Shown here piece after piece: positions 28,315 to 40,156 of a stretch of 64,000 bases of DNA (position 1 is its first letter; each line of letters begins with the position of its first letter). Below the pieces are notes generated by a model that saw only the letters and a program-made list of their open reading frames with translations, was not told the origin of the DNA and ran no database searches. The DNA is from Synaphobranchus kaupii. Its lineage: Eukaryota > Chordata > Actinopteri > Anguilliformes > Synaphobranchidae. The stretch spans positions 42,288,169 to 42,352,168 of the forward strand of contig CM056380.1 of assembly GCA_029718625.1 (NCBI GenBank), in the 5' to 3' direction. The translations under genes were made by a program, and so were the position numbers.

Positions 28315-28334
28315 TTCCACGAGGTGGCGCTATA
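28315..28334 (+). promoter_or_regulatory. CTCF-like motif, copy 2 (upstream of intact dnph1)
   Basis: TTCCACGAGGTGGCGCTATA is a close match to the vertebrate CTCF consensus CCACNAGGTGGCGCT, about 540 bp before the dnph1 start codon and in the same orientation as copy 1. Confidence 0.55.
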
Positions 28335-28855
28335 TGTATAACGGCACGTACAGCGCGCAAGTAGCTGAATAATCATTCACTCTGAGGTGTTGCCATCTTT
28401 GACTTTCACGCAGATGTAATGCATTGCTAATCATTTTCTTCTCTTATTTGAAGTGGGGAGGTGGGTATAATAGTTCAGCCCAGTAACTAAGTGAATTATC
28501 ATTTTAAAAGAACAAAGTAGCCTCGTTCCTAAGCATAAGTAGCCGTTTTCATATTCCTTGTTGCAAGTCAGTAGATTACCAGTGATCTCGTTTGATTTAG
28601 GCTTTTGCCAAATGAAAAGTGTTGAGGGAATTAATTGTTTTATATATCGACTGTTCAATATCATTTTGGCGGTAGACAGGTTATGTCACTTAATGGGACA
28701 TTTAGGAATTTGAATCGATTTGGATCCAGTCTGGCAGCCCTGTTACGCAGCGTGCACGTAATTTTGGAGGCAATTTCACAAAAGCAGTAGGTTTGGCTAG
28801 CAGTATTTATCGGGGGAGTTAAGTGATCAAGTTTCAGATTAAACCAGAAAAAAAC

Positions 28856-28991
28856 ATGCGTATATATTTTTGTGGCAGTATCCGCGGAGGGCGACAGGAC
28901 GTAGACATTTATCAGAGAATTGTGAAAAAATTAGAAGCGTACGGGAAGGTTCTAACGGAGCATGTCAGCCATGGTGATATTTCTGAAAAAG
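28856..28991 (+). CDS. dnph1: dnph1 exon 1
   Basis: Encodes MRIYFCGSIRGGRQDVDIYQ through HGDISEK and ends GAAAAAG/GTGAAT in phase 1. Contains the glycine/arginine-rich nucleotide-phosphate loop. Confidence 0.94.
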
Positions 28992-30989
28992 GTGAATCCT
29001 TTCCTTCGAAATCTCTCAATACACCTAAATTACAGTTCTGAGTTATGAATAAAGTTACGTTGGCTATCTACTTTTTTGCCATTCACTTTTTTCCCTCTAA
29101 GTGTATGTGCTTCGTGTCCCTTGTTTTTACCCGAATTAGAGAAATGTTGAGAGTAACGTTATGCTGTCATGTTGTCTGTGAAGATTTATTTTAAATGCAG
29201 TTAACGATAGCCTAGATCTGCTTCAACATTCCCAGGGAATCCCAGTTTTTTTTTTTGCCTTAGTTTGTTTTCAGTTGAGTTGGTGTATAGATTAACGGAT
29301 TAAGGTTTTCTTTAATATTTGATTTGATTGTATTTGGTGCTTTTTTAAATTTGGATTGCAATCTTGGTTTGATATAGGCTACTGGGGGGAAATAATATGA
29401 CCCTGTCTTTGCCCAGGTGAAGATGCAGCACTGAAAGGAGATCGTGCTATACATGATCGAGACATAGACTGGCTCGTGACCGCTGATGGTGAGGTTGTCC
29501 GCTCGTGCGTTGTTTAGTAGTCCTGATTTAGCTATCGTAATTCATAAATACTGTAATGAACATTCTAACGAGTGCGGTGGAGTGGTAATTGGAAGATTGC
29601 TCACGCCATGGCGTCCTCGCATGTACTAATTAAGGATGATTCGCAACTCCCCGGGATTGCTTAAAAGGGGGAGAGAGGAGGGGGATTGGGTTGAATAAAA
29701 TTGTGTGTGTGCTCAGAAAGGTTGTGCTCCCAGGGGGAAATAGTGGGGTACGCTAAGTGCCGCTCGGGACTGTTAGAGGGGAACTCTCTGGGTTGACAGG
29801 GCGGGGCCTACTGTGTGATGAGAGACAATATTGAAGCTTGCTGTGTACACATTCTTAACTTTACTGGTGTTTTGATTGGTTGCTGCTTAGAGGAGGCAAT
29901 AACTGCACTTGTATAGCCTACTGCCAGATGTGGTGTGGTGTGTGAAACCCCGGCGGGCTCTGTTATTCCTTGGGGGGGATCTTTTGCTCTTCTGTATAGC
30001 TGGTGCCTGAATGAATTCCTGTAATAAAGATTTGCCATTTACTATACTGTCCTTTACTGTGCGTGTCCTCCATTCTCCCGCACTGGACCTAACCAGTTAT
30101 TAAAGGTAGTGGCAGCATTATGTATCTCTGTTAGCCAGTTGTATTTCCCCCCTGCCTGGTCATTGGGGTGGGTTTATTTCAATACTATAAACTATCCCTT
30201 TGCATTTTTACCTGACGCTAAGGTTTGTTCGCTTCACATTCCTCTGTACAGTGATAGTGGCCGAGGTGACACAGCCCTCTCTTGGCGTTGGGTACGAGCT
30301 GGGGCGAGCGGTGGCCATGCACAAGAAGATTCTCTGCCTCTTCCGACCCTCTTCCGGACGAGGTAATATATTAAGCACAATTTCGCAATAACGCAAACCA
30401 TATAAGGGTGCATCAAAGCACAGGGAGACTAGTGGTAATGGCCCATGCTCTGCTGCCATTCCTGGTACTAATTTCTAGTTGTCTTTACTGTCGCTGTACA
30501 CTGTACCAGCCTGAAGACATAATTGGGTTTAAAAAGGATATATATTACTCAAATTTATATTAATATTTTATTGTCTAATTATATCAGCACACCATTATAA
30601 CCTCAAAATTTGATGGAAATTTTACAGTTTCTTCTGATTCAAAATGTTACACCACAGTCTGATGTGATGCATACTACTTGTGAAGGTGATGATCATTGGA
30701 AGTTTATTTTATTTTGGGACAAAGCAAAGGTCTACTGCATCTGGCTTTCACAATCTCACTTATTTGCAGAGCATCACTTGTTAACAAAAGTCAAATTTAA
30801 GTCAGACAGTTCATAATGCAGTCCCTCTTTCTCTTCTTTCTCTCTCCAGTCCTGTCTGCCATGATCCGGGGTGCTGATAGTGGTTCTCAGAGTTCTGTGT
30901 TCCAGGTGCGAGACTACACAGAGGATGAGGTGGAGAGAGTTCTGCAGGAGTATTTCAGCAGCCTCACATCCAATATTGATACACATTAA
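28856..30989 (+). CDS. dnph1: 2'-deoxynucleoside 5'-phosphate N-hydrolase 1 (Rcl)
   Basis: Cleaves the N-glycosidic bond of 2'-deoxynucleoside 5'-monophosphates, giving free base and deoxyribose 5-phosphate, and sanitises modified nucleotides such as hydroxymethyl-dUMP. Exons 28856-28991, 29417-29488, 30252-30362 and 30850-30989 encode 152 residues. Family motifs: the phosphate-binding YFCGSIRGGR (residues 4-13), TEHVSHGD, IHDRDIDWL with the catalytic-site Asp61, and VAEVTQPSLGVGYELGRA with Ser79 and the catalytic Glu85, then ILCLFRP and the C-terminal VLSAMIRGA. The protein is shorter than human DNPH1 (about 174) because the variable N- and C-terminal extensions are short. The start is the ATG two codons before YFCGS; an in-frame GTG at 28823 is not a normal start. 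All splice sites are GT-AG with compatible phases. A truncated duplicate lies immediately upstream. Confidence 0.95.
29417..29488 (+). CDS. dnph1: dnph1 exon 2
   Basis: A 72-bp exon, acceptor TTGCCCAG, donor GATG/GTGAGG. Encodes GEDAALKGDRAIHDRDIDWL and VTAD, with the catalytic-site Asp. Confidence 0.93.
30252..30362 (+). CDS. dnph1: dnph1 exon 3
   Basis: Acceptor CTGTACAG, donor CGAG/GTAATA. Encodes VIVAEVTQPSLGVGYELGRA then VAMHKKILCLFRPSSGR; carries the catalytic Glu in GYELGRA. Confidence 0.95.
30432..30989 (+). repeat. Segment duplicated from/to 27288-27869
   Basis: The last about 420 bp of dnph1 intron 3 plus exon 4 align with the upstream truncated copy. Shared landmarks include GCTCTGCTGCCATTCCTGGT, a GCCTGAAGACATAA segment and the whole exon. 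Similarity stops right after the stop codon. Confidence 0.85.
30850..30989 (+). CDS. dnph1: dnph1 exon 4
   Basis: Acceptor TCTCTCCAG, stop TAA at 30987-30989. Encodes VLSAMIRGADSGSQSSVFQV, then RDYTEDEVERVLQEYFSS. Duplicated at 27730-27869. Confidence 0.94.
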
Positions 30990-31171
30990 GGTGGAATTTA
31001 CAGGACCTCTTAGACCTGTGACAGCACGACAGCTGTGCTGCTGTAGCTACTGTTAGCGAATGTCAATCAGTTTTACGTTCCAGATGTGATCCTTTAACAG
31101 ACTGTTTTCAAACAACGTATGCAGCAAGTCTCAATTTTTTTTAAACTGAAAGCAACACATAGAAATTGGGT

Positions 31172-31177
31172 AATAAA
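31172..31177 (+). terminator. dnph1: Candidate poly(A) signal of dnph1
   Basis: AATAAA about 180 bp after the stop; a second AATAAA lies at 31293-31298. Either would give a short 3' UTR. Confidence 0.5.
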
Positions 31178-31599
31178 TGAGTATGTAACGCTTTATTGCT
31201 GCGCATGGAATCCAAGAAGGTCATGATGAAAAGGGATCGATGTAAATTCTTCTTTTTTTTTGAAAATGGTTTGTGCTCTGACCAGCAATGTTAATAAATT
31301 GTTTTACAGTCTGTCCAGCTGAAGTACCAGTTGTTTCAATTGTTCTTTGCTTTTTTGTGTAAAACACTGGGCATGTAGAGGCCTGTTTTGCAGTTCCTGT
31401 TAGACTGGGAATATGTTGTTTTAACCTTTTTATTTTTTTTTAAACTTTTTTTTTATTCAAAAATTTTCTCCCCAATTAGGAATGACCAATCATAACTGTA
31501 GGCCTGTCCCATCACTGTAATGTCCTCTGTAAATTTTGGAGGGTGCACTCTAGCGCAGCCATCCTTCAGTATGTGTGTAGTCAGACTTCGCACTCCCAA

Positions 31600-31745
31600 T
31601 TTGTGCAGACAGGTTGCAGGTCTGTGATCGACCAGAGGGGTCGCTGTTGAGCAATGAGGTGGGGGATACCCTGCTGACTGGCACCCTTGTCCTTCGTCCT
31701 TACCAGGGCAACGCTGTTGCCAATTGTGCTTTGCCTGGACAAACT
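31600..31745. mobile_element. Interspersed repeat fragment
   Basis: GAGCAATGAGGTGGGGGATA and CCCTGCTGAC resemble part of 24645-24700 in mea1 intron DNA (GAGGGTGGGGATACCCTGCC). This suggests two old copies of one fish repeat. Similarity is limited and the family is not identified. Confidence 0.4.
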
Positions 31746-33001
31746 CCTGCCTTGTTTACTGTTGTGCCTTCCCAATACTGTCTGGGGAAAATGATCATGC
31801 TGTATTGTTGGATGTGGCATTTCAAGTGTCCCCCAAGAAGAACAGATGAGATTCCTGGATCAATAATTATGCTCTTAACAACCCAAAAAGTGAAGTTTGC
31901 TTGTTTTATGTGAGGGTTCTGTATGTTTTTATCTATTGGCAGTAGAAGTCTAATGGTTGGACTTATAGGCAGTATAGGCCTACCTAAATCTGATATCTCT
32001 TTCCATTTTTCTTCCACCCCCTCTGTATGTCTACGTGTAATTTATCACAGATATAAAATATATACTTCCTCAAATCTGTTATTACTGGCGCCCCTTGATG
32101 AAATAATAAAACATTTCTAAATCTCCACTGAGCAAAATGGTTTCACAGCTTGTTGACATAACCACTTCATATGTGGGTGGCTTATTTAGAAAGATTTAAT
32201 ACTCCACATAAATGAATAGTAATTATCAACTGCCATTTTTTTGTTGCAGTCACGTATCACTGAAGTGTTTAAATTAGATTCCCTCAAATAAAGGTAGTGT
32301 AACAGGAGAATAAAAGGATGAGAAATAGCATGGCAGCGCTTTGCCTGTTCTGTGTTATTGGAAGACTTCCCTGCATTCTCTGCGTATTGAACTAGTACGT
32401 TACCTATGTTACTGATCTTCCCAAAGGTAAAGGTGTTCTCAGGTGACTAAAAGGCTGAATGACTGAAGAACCACCTTTCCAGACTGCATCTTGGCTTTCC
32501 TTGCCTCTCCTTTGCACATTGATAACCATCCAAGTTTAATTCACTCTTTGACCTTCCATCACCCTTGCTGTGTGACTCACTTAGGTCACAAGATTACATT
32601 ATATTGCCTCCTCTATCTCCTTTGCCAGGGACATACCCTTGTGTGAACTGAATAATGTCTAACATCCAATGAAGCCTTGAAAATTTCACTAAGCAGAAAA
32701 TCTAAAGTTTGAATCCCTCCCTTCTGGAACTTTCCACCCACTGTTTCTCTATCCAGCTCTTTAGTGCTTTTCAGGCCCAAGCATACAGTTCCTTTTGAGA
32801 AAATTCAGACTGCAAGGTGACTTATTTGCATTATTCCCAGCATCAAAGGGAAAGTGATTGACCTTGTAGCTATATAGTCTATTAAATGTTGCTTTCAGAC
32901 CGGTAATACACGTCTGTGTGGAGACAGACTGCTAAATCACAGTAAATGTGTAACTACATGCTGTGCTGAAGCACAGCCTGCGTCATTGTTCACCCACCGC
33001 T

Positions 33002-33015
33002 GTTGCGATGGCAAC
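33002..33015. promoter_or_regulatory. X-box-like RFX motif
   Basis: GTTGCGATGGCAAC is one base from the palindromic X-box GTTGCCATGGCAAC bound by RFX proteins. No gene start is evident within a few hundred bases. Confidence 0.35.
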
Positions 33016-33366
33016 GCTTGGAGAGGGTCGAAGGGCACGTTCCTGCCAGCAGAGGCTGCATTAGCTCTCCAGCCGATTCCTGTGCTCTATTTTAAATCCT
33101 CATGTCGCTGTGTAGGACGTGAAAATGATCATAAACACCGTATCCCTCCCCCCATCCAACCCTTCCCCACCCCCACCTTTAACCTTGGCCCTCTTTTATT
33201 GAAATGAAAGGCCAACAATCAACAATGCAATCCGGGAAGGAGAATTTGTTTCACTTGAAACCTCCCCCCACCAATCAAATGCCCTTCCACAGGCCTCTCC
33301 ACCAATCGTACCTTCCCCGTTTTTGCGGCCCCTACAGAGTACCATCAGCCAGGGCCCCCCTTTCCA

Positions 33367-33540
33367 AGGGACTGTTCCGCTTTTTATTGGACAGCACAGT
33401 GTGGAGAGACTGGAAGAATTGGTGCGAGAGACGGAGAGACATGCAACAAAGGTCAGGCGGCCGGATTCAAACTGCCAACGTTGAGGCTTGCAATGAGCAT
33501 GTGGACGGTGCACTTACAGGCTGCGCCACCGAGACACCCA
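33367..33540. mobile_element. Interspersed repeat fragment, copy B
   Basis: Carries TTATTGGACAGCACAGTGT, a CTGGAAGAAT segment, GCAACAAAGGTC and GAGCATGTGGACGGTGC, shared with copy A at 14978-15121 in ppp2r5d. Its open frame is a repeat artefact. Confidence 0.7.
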
Positions 33541-35572
33541 TTCACGGGACAGCGTTGACCTTGTGCCAGCCAAAAGGACCCTCAACTGGCAGGCATCCTG
33601 GAGCTGTGCCAGCTTGGCCAGGCTGCTGGCGGTGTCTCCGAGAGTGGGACGGGAAGGGTCGGGGGGGGCGAGGAGCGGGCAGACGAGCTCGCGGAAACGA
33701 GGAGATGGGTAAACAGATGGAGAGATCTGGGCAAGAGAGCAGACAGCTGAGCAAACAGACAGAAGAAGAAAATACTTGGAAGGAGGTGTGAAGAGCAGAC
33801 GCAAGGAGCGGCAGGCAGAGGAAGCGGGCCCACGCTGAAGAAAAAGACCGAAATATTGTCAAAAACCATTTACAGATATTCATTGTGTGGTTCTGTTTCC
33901 TTCAGATCTCCAAACATGTCACACGGCCCCCTGCCTGGAGTCCTTGTTTCGCCTCGTCCTGCTGTGGTATGTGGCCAAGGAAAGTAGAAAATGCTGTGTT
34001 CCCTGAAAACAAAAGTTCCATGTTAGGATTGCTTTCAAGGACGAGAACAAAGGGATCATTGTTAGTACTGTCAGATTTTGAAGTGTGTCGTTTCTCTCAA
34101 CTATCCCTACGTGCAATGCCGGAGTGGCTAATCGGGAGAATCGGGAAGAATCCCGGTGGGCCGCAGGTTTTTGGGCTGGTGGCGAGGATGAAACACAATA
34201 ATTGATCGATCATATACTTACAGTGTGGGCCGCATGAGTTCTCACTCGGCCCCCTCTCTCTCCTCCTCACACACGCACTCACAAAACTTGGATGCTGAGA
34301 CGGGAGATGAGAGCGGCCCCTCCCAAATTCCATAATTGGTTGAACCCAAATTTGTTTTAGATTATGATTGATCACCTGATGTAATTAGCTTAGTTTACGA
34401 GTTTGTGCCAGACGAAGATGCTAAAATGGAGAATAAAATAAGAAAAGGAGGAGCAGAAAAGGCTAGGATAAAAAAAGAAAGGCACTGGAAGAAGAAGCGG
34501 CCAAATGTGCCAAATTAACCGACATATTTCGAACACAAACAAAACGCAGCTGATGTGATGGGAAGGTAGTGTATCGTGTTAAGATGTCATAGGCGTGTAA
34601 AGCACAATATAATTGCATGCAAACCACAATTAAAGTTTATTGTCAAGGAATTTTAAAGCATCACTGGCGTATTTACAAATAACTGCTTTGATAAATGCAA
34701 AATGGTTATGGGATCATGTAATTGTGAAAGGCATTTTGATAGCATCTGAGCAGGCAGAATTTTTTATTTTTTTTAGCGAGGGGCGAGTTAATTGTGTTGG
34801 AAATTATTATTCTTGTTTATTATTATTAGGCTATAATAATAATAAGTAAATTATTAAGTAACACGGTTTTAGATGTAGCAAATTTAGCTAACGTTAGCTA
34901 ACAGCCTACTCGCTGTATCTTGCTGTCGCTTCTTGTTGGTTTTGTTGGCTAACGTTATTAGCTAACTTTTTTTATTTATTTGATGTCTAATGTCACCCTT
35001 CAACCGTGAGGTAACGTTAGCTATTTAGCTAAAGTTAACAGCCAAATTAAGTTAATTTAACTTGATAACTTACTGGAGATTTAAATGTTACATTCAGAGC
35101 TAACGTTAGTAAATCATCATGAATGGACGTTTTATATCTTTCTGGGCATTGTCACGAACGTGAACATCTGCCAAGTTAAGAGTGTTATTTACTAATTTAG
35201 AAAAACGATGACGATGAAAACAGCAATTAAATGCCTTATGATAACGGTGACTTCTTAACTTTCAAAAACAATAGGCTAGTTAACATTAGTTTTTATTAAT
35301 AGCCAGTGTTAACATTATTCCAGTGAGTCATATATTGTACGTGATTCAATAACGATTTCATATTGAGGACATCTGAAAAATGTGGCTGTATTACTTTCCC
35401 AGACATTCAATAGGCTACCTAACGTTAGGACAATATGCTTTATTTGCACTGCAGTAGCCTACTTATTGAAGTTGTACATTAGTATTAGGCGATGAAAGGT
35501 ATTATTCTTAATTATTATTATGTTTTAAGTGACAGCAGAGTCTGCTGCTAGACCAAGTAATTGATGAGGCAG

Positions 35573-36302
35573 TAGTGGTGTGTCGTTCGCGAACGAGTCG
35601 GCTCTTTGAGCCGGCTCTTTTAGGTGAACGTTGGGAGCCGACTCGCATAATTATGTGAAGAGCCGATTTGTTTTGTAAATGAACACAAGACAAATGCTTG
35701 TGGTCTTGGTGGAACTTTTATTCGTTTTTTTTCTTCAAGTTCCATCTGTAATCAAAGAGAATAATTTAAAAAATAAATAAAACCACTATAAGAAAATAAC
35801 ATTAATAATAATTTAAAAACCAGTTTAATTGTTCTGATGCTGCAGTTTTGCACATTTATTTTTTTATGCATTTATTTATTTTTCTTTATGTCGCAATATT
35901 ATGTTCTATTTTATGAGCCTCTATTTTGTTTTGAAATGTTCAACTACGCACTGTGTTTATTGTGCAATTTATTTCAAGACATAAAAATGCCCTACTTTCA
36001 ATGCACGTGTAATATCGTCTTACTGTTTTTACATTAATTTAAATAGTTTTTATAACAAACAAAATGCGAAATAATGTTATTTTGGTAATTAGAAGGTAGG
36101 GTAAGATTCCTTTGAACAATTTAAGTGATAGATGTGCACAAACACCAATCATAGGTCAAAATATCGCTAACTTTGGCCGATTTTGAAAAACTGGAAATGC
36201 TACTGAATGAAGAGCCGTTTGGGAGCCGAAAGAGCCGGCTCTTATTGGTGAGCTGAGCCAAATGATCTGACTCACTGAAAAGAGCCGGAATGCCCATCAC
36301 TA
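35573..36302. mobile_element. Non-autonomous hAT-type DNA transposon with 8-bp target duplication
   Basis: The element begins TAGTGGTGTG and ends CGGAATGCCCATCACTA, inverted ends with a TAGTG(G/A)TG core. It is flanked on both sides by the exact 8-bp duplication TGAGGCAG (35565-35572 and 36303-36310), the hallmark of hAT insertion. Subterminal regions are rich in GAGCCGGCTCTTT-type palindromes. It is 730 bp with no transposase frame. Confidence 0.88.
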
Positions 36303-37547
36303 TGAGGCAGTGCCAGGACCCAGTCATATGAGGCCCAGAAGGATCCCTGCTGTGGACAGCACAGTCAGAGCCGTACCACAGTCTGTCCAAAATCTAGTCC
36401 AGACAATTAGTTCTAATATCACCACTATACATACCTATTTTTTTAAAATCTCTTGTATATATCAAATGTATAATAAAAAGTTAATCAAAAGAGCTAAAAT
36501 GGTCTACTTTTCTCATTGTGGAACACCCCCCCCCCCCTCCCCCCCGGGGTCCAAAGTGGACTGCTCTGAGACATGCAACTCCCGGGCTGAAAACGAGTCC
36601 CACTCCGTCCCTGCCTACGTGCATAAAACGGACCAACCTTGCGGCCCTTTTGTGAAGTCGATTTGCCGGCTGAGATTCTGAATCCATTTTAAATGGGGCG
36701 GTGAAGTTTAATGCTTAACTTTAACTTATTTATTTGATGTTTGTATTTCTGTGCCATTTAGTGAGTATGTTCAGGTAAAGGAAAAGATAAGGGTGGAGAA
36801 GGACAGGTGTAGATGGGAACTTAGGGTGAAGGCGAGGATAAAGGGTGGAGTGGAGGTGGAGAAACGGTAACAACAGGGTAAGGCCTCTGGCAGTGCCAAT
36901 GCTCGCTGGCGCTGGTCATGCTCGTTTCTTGCCAAAATCCGCCACTCCCGCAGGAGATACCATCCTCCACCCACAGCCGAAAGCTGCTTCCTCCACCTCC
37001 TGGGGTCAGCAGCAATCTGCTGTTTAACGCACAAAGACAACCGAAATGTTTTTTAAGCTTTTCCCATTGTCGGCCTCAGCATGATTCTGGTCACAGAGTG
37101 AGCCTCAGTGGGGCAATTTCACTGTGCTGTGCATGTAATTGAAATCCAAGAATGAGACGTTAAGACGGGTCGTCTTCAAGTCAAAATTTTGATGCGCATC
37201 CGTAACATGACCTTGTTTGTAACACAGTTGTTTGTGCGCGTGGAGCCGCACTTTCCTTTTCCTCCATAGACCGCCACTTGTTTTTTTTATCTTGTTCTAT
37301 TCTGAGCGTGTTTCTGTGGCTGTTTTTCGCTCTGCGGCTCCGAATCGAGTTGTTTGGCTGCAGCTCTTCCCCACAGGAAGTGAGGACTCCTGTTTCAGTT
37401 ATTCCTGGGGCAGGCGCTACTTCCCGTGCTGGATATAGTGTTGGGACGGGACGGGGTTCCGGGGGGAGAGGATCCGATTTCACACCCAGCGAGCGGAGAT
37501 CAGGGAAGAGCTGTGAAGCACAGGGACGGCGATGATCGTGTAGAGCG

Positions 37548-37587
37548 ATGGAGACGGATAGCCACCCGAGCGCAGCAGTCTCTCTGG
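37548..37587 (+). CDS. Possible first coding exon of an unidentified gene
   Basis: A GC-rich segment (about 37230-37550) with a CAGGAAGTGAGG ETS-like motif leads to GCGATGG and the reading METDSHPSAAVSL before a strong donor (GG/GTAAGT). This looks like a promoter plus first exon. The product is not recognised and no matching downstream exon was found before dlk2 on the opposite strand. It could be an alternative first exon, a non-coding transcript or chance. Confidence 0.35.
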
Positions 37588-38031
37588 GTAAGTCATTCTG
37601 GGTTGTCTGCATTGAAAGGCAAAGTGTTTCAGTTTTTCAGTATTTGTTGCTGGGACAAGTGGCGGATGGTGCATGTTGGCTTGCTCTGTCCCCGGATAGC
37701 CTCGATGTGCCTGAACTGCGGGTCACATGACTCTCACCTGGCATGTGAACCACACAGAATACAGTTCAAGGTCCTCTGTTGAGACAGGAAAAACAAACCC
37801 TGATGGCCATACATTTTCTGTCAGACAGGGCGATTGTGTTGACTGCGTCTTTGGGGAAAACCTTTTAGTGTTCAGGTCTGTCTTTAGGAAGAGCTGGTGA
37901 GGGTAGGCCACAGAGTGAGATTTCGGCTGGACATCGGGCAGCCATTATAAAAACTTCCTGCACAGTTTAACAACTGGATAACAAGCTTGACCTGCAAATC
38001 TGTACTCCCCTCCTGCTATTTCTCATTGTTT

Positions 38032-38145
<114 letters not shown>

Positions 38146-38149
38146 CATT

Positions 38150-39396
38150 GTTTTATCTTATTGGTTGGGTTCTTCTCGGAACTAGGACAGATTTCTGCTT
38201 TTTCCTATCGGCAGTTAACTATATTGAAACACAATCACACATACCAGACAGGCCCACCTACACACATAACAGACACACATAACAGGCCCGCTTAAGTACT
38301 CCAAGGCATTCTTTACAAAAGAGCGGTTGACCCATAACTCCCTGCACAATATGAAATCAAGGTGTTCTACAGCGCACGTAGGAAATGGCTCACAGCTTTA
38401 CTTGCACACATTCAGTATCAAAAATAGGACAAAAAAATTCCAAAAGAGACCATGTACACTTTTACACAATTCACAAATAAGTTACAAGAATAAATTACAT
38501 TTACAGCTTCAAAATACTGTTGACCACAACGCTGTTCTTCAGGATTCTCTACACACAGGGATTATGGGCTCACAGGAAGACCCACTTTTCCTCCTTCAGT
38601 GCTGCATGTCATCAATCATACAGCAATGTCAAATAAACCTGATTTTATGATATAAGTACAGTAATTGCTCCTAACAAATGTATTTAAAAAATCACCAGTG
38701 GTACAGAAAACATTCAAAAATAAGAGTATAAACAATTATTATGTTTCCTAATATGGATGGATTGTTTTTCTTACCTGAACAAGACAAGTCTGTCCCTCAC
38801 TACCACTATTCTAACACATATTACAAGTATTCTTTTAGGATATGCTTTACCCTGTATATCAAACCAAGTTCTTACATGTGTATTTGAACGGCACACTTCC
38901 TGTAGTTTACTTATTTCAGACATATTGGAACAGTCTTGGGATATTCTGTGAATACAGTGAAGTCATATTAACAAAGGCTGTAAAAAAAAAAAAAAATGCA
39001 GTTTTATCAATCTTGGCTTTCTGAGGCTGCAGTGCATTGGAACAAAAACTCTGGCAACTAATTTGAAGAAGAAATGCAACAGTAATCATTTTTTACAGAA
39101 TCGGAATGTGCCTCCATGTTTTTGCACATTTTTCTGTTGATTCTTTGTTAAATATTTCACATTTTACTTCAAAGTCTGCACTGTCCTCTAGCAAATAAGT
39201 TCTGTGTTTCCAGGGTTACGCTCCTCTTCCCAGGAGCTGATTCCCCCGCCCCTCTGTCTCTCCAATGACTCCTCCCCCTGAGCCATTTGGCCAGTCAGAG
39301 AGGGGGAGGGCAGGAGTAAGGCGTGGCCTTCCCCAAGCAGGTGATGGCAGTCTCTACAAGGCTCTCAGGTAGCAGGACGAGGAAAGGTGGGCGGGG
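38150..39396 (-). other. dlk2: Probable dlk2 3' UTR and downstream DNA
   Basis: Non-coding sequence following the dlk2 stop on the minus strand. It is AT-rich with GC-rich DNA next to the stop (39220-39396). The 3' end of the transcript was not placed. Confidence 0.45.
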
Positions 39397-40156
39397 CTAA
39401 ATGAGCTGCGAGTTGAGCCTCTTCTTTTCCAGTTTGGGGCTGGGCTCATGCAGGAAGCTGATCTTGCACTCCTGCTGGGCTGGGGTGGGGGCGGGGGCGG
39501 GGCGGGCACGCGGGATGCTGCAGTGGCAGTGGCCGCAGCGCTCCTGCCAGTGTCCCCGGAGCACCAGGGCGGCCGTCAGCCCCACCACGGCCAGCGTCAT
39601 CCCCCCTAGCACAAGCAGGATGATGAGCTGCTCCTCCGTCAGCCCCGCCCCCCGCTGAGTCACCACCTCTTTCACCGAGATCTTCAGCAGCCGCTCACCT
39701 CCGCCACCATCCGACGTCACCCGCTGGGAGGTGTTCCCCAGCGTGGCCCCGCCCCCTCCTCCGCCTGTCCACCCGTGGGGGACCCAGATAGGGGGGCGGG
39801 TCTCCGGGCCCGGCCGCCACAGCGGCCCCTCGCAGGTCTTCCCGCCCAACCCTGGCGGGCACAGGCACTGGAAGGCGTTAACTCGGTCCAGGCACCGCCC
39901 GCCATTGAGGCAGGGCTGGCTGGCGCAGTCGTCGTCGTTGACGGTGCAGAAGCGGCCGGAGAAGCCGGCGGGGCATGAGCAGGAGAAGCGGTTGACGCCG
40001 TCCACGCAGGTGGCGCCGTTGGCGCAGGGGCGCATCAGGCAGTCGTCCACATCCACCTCGCAGCGCGGCCCCACGAAACCCGCCAGGCAGCGGCATGACA
40101 GCTCGGGGGCGAAGCCGTTGCTGTCCTCGCACAGGCCGCCATTCTTACAGGGAGAC
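39397..40156 (-). CDS. dlk2: dlk2 terminal exon (EGF4-6, transmembrane, tail)
   Basis: Acceptor TGCCACAG at 40157; stop TAG at 39397-39399. The open frame extends upstream of 40156 but those residues are intronic. Encodes most of EGF4, calcium-binding-type EGF5 and EGF6 (VDVDDC, VNDDDC), the juxtamembrane stalk, one membrane helix and the cytoplasmic tail with an HCHC cysteine/histidine cluster. Confidence 0.96.

Larger units (their letters stand above)
31300..37230. other. Repeat-rich intergenic DNA between dnph1 and dlk2
   Basis: No conserved exon was recognised. It holds an interspersed repeat (31600-31745), an X-box-like site (33002-33015), another interspersed repeat (33367-33540) and a hAT element (35573-36302). 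A cluster of TAACGTTA palindromes lies at 34880-35430. Open frames at 33204-33791 overlap the repeat and a purine-rich stretch and are not convincing. Confidence 0.6.

Noticed and set aside
28823..28855. In-frame GTG upstream of dnph1 as start
   Set aside because: Vertebrate genes rarely start at GTG; the ATG at 28856 places YFCGSIRGGR at the expected distance from the N-terminus.
33204..33804. 195-codon plus-strand frame and overlapping minus-strand frames
   Set aside because: Overlap a dispersed repeat and purine-rich sequence; no conserved residues or splice signals.
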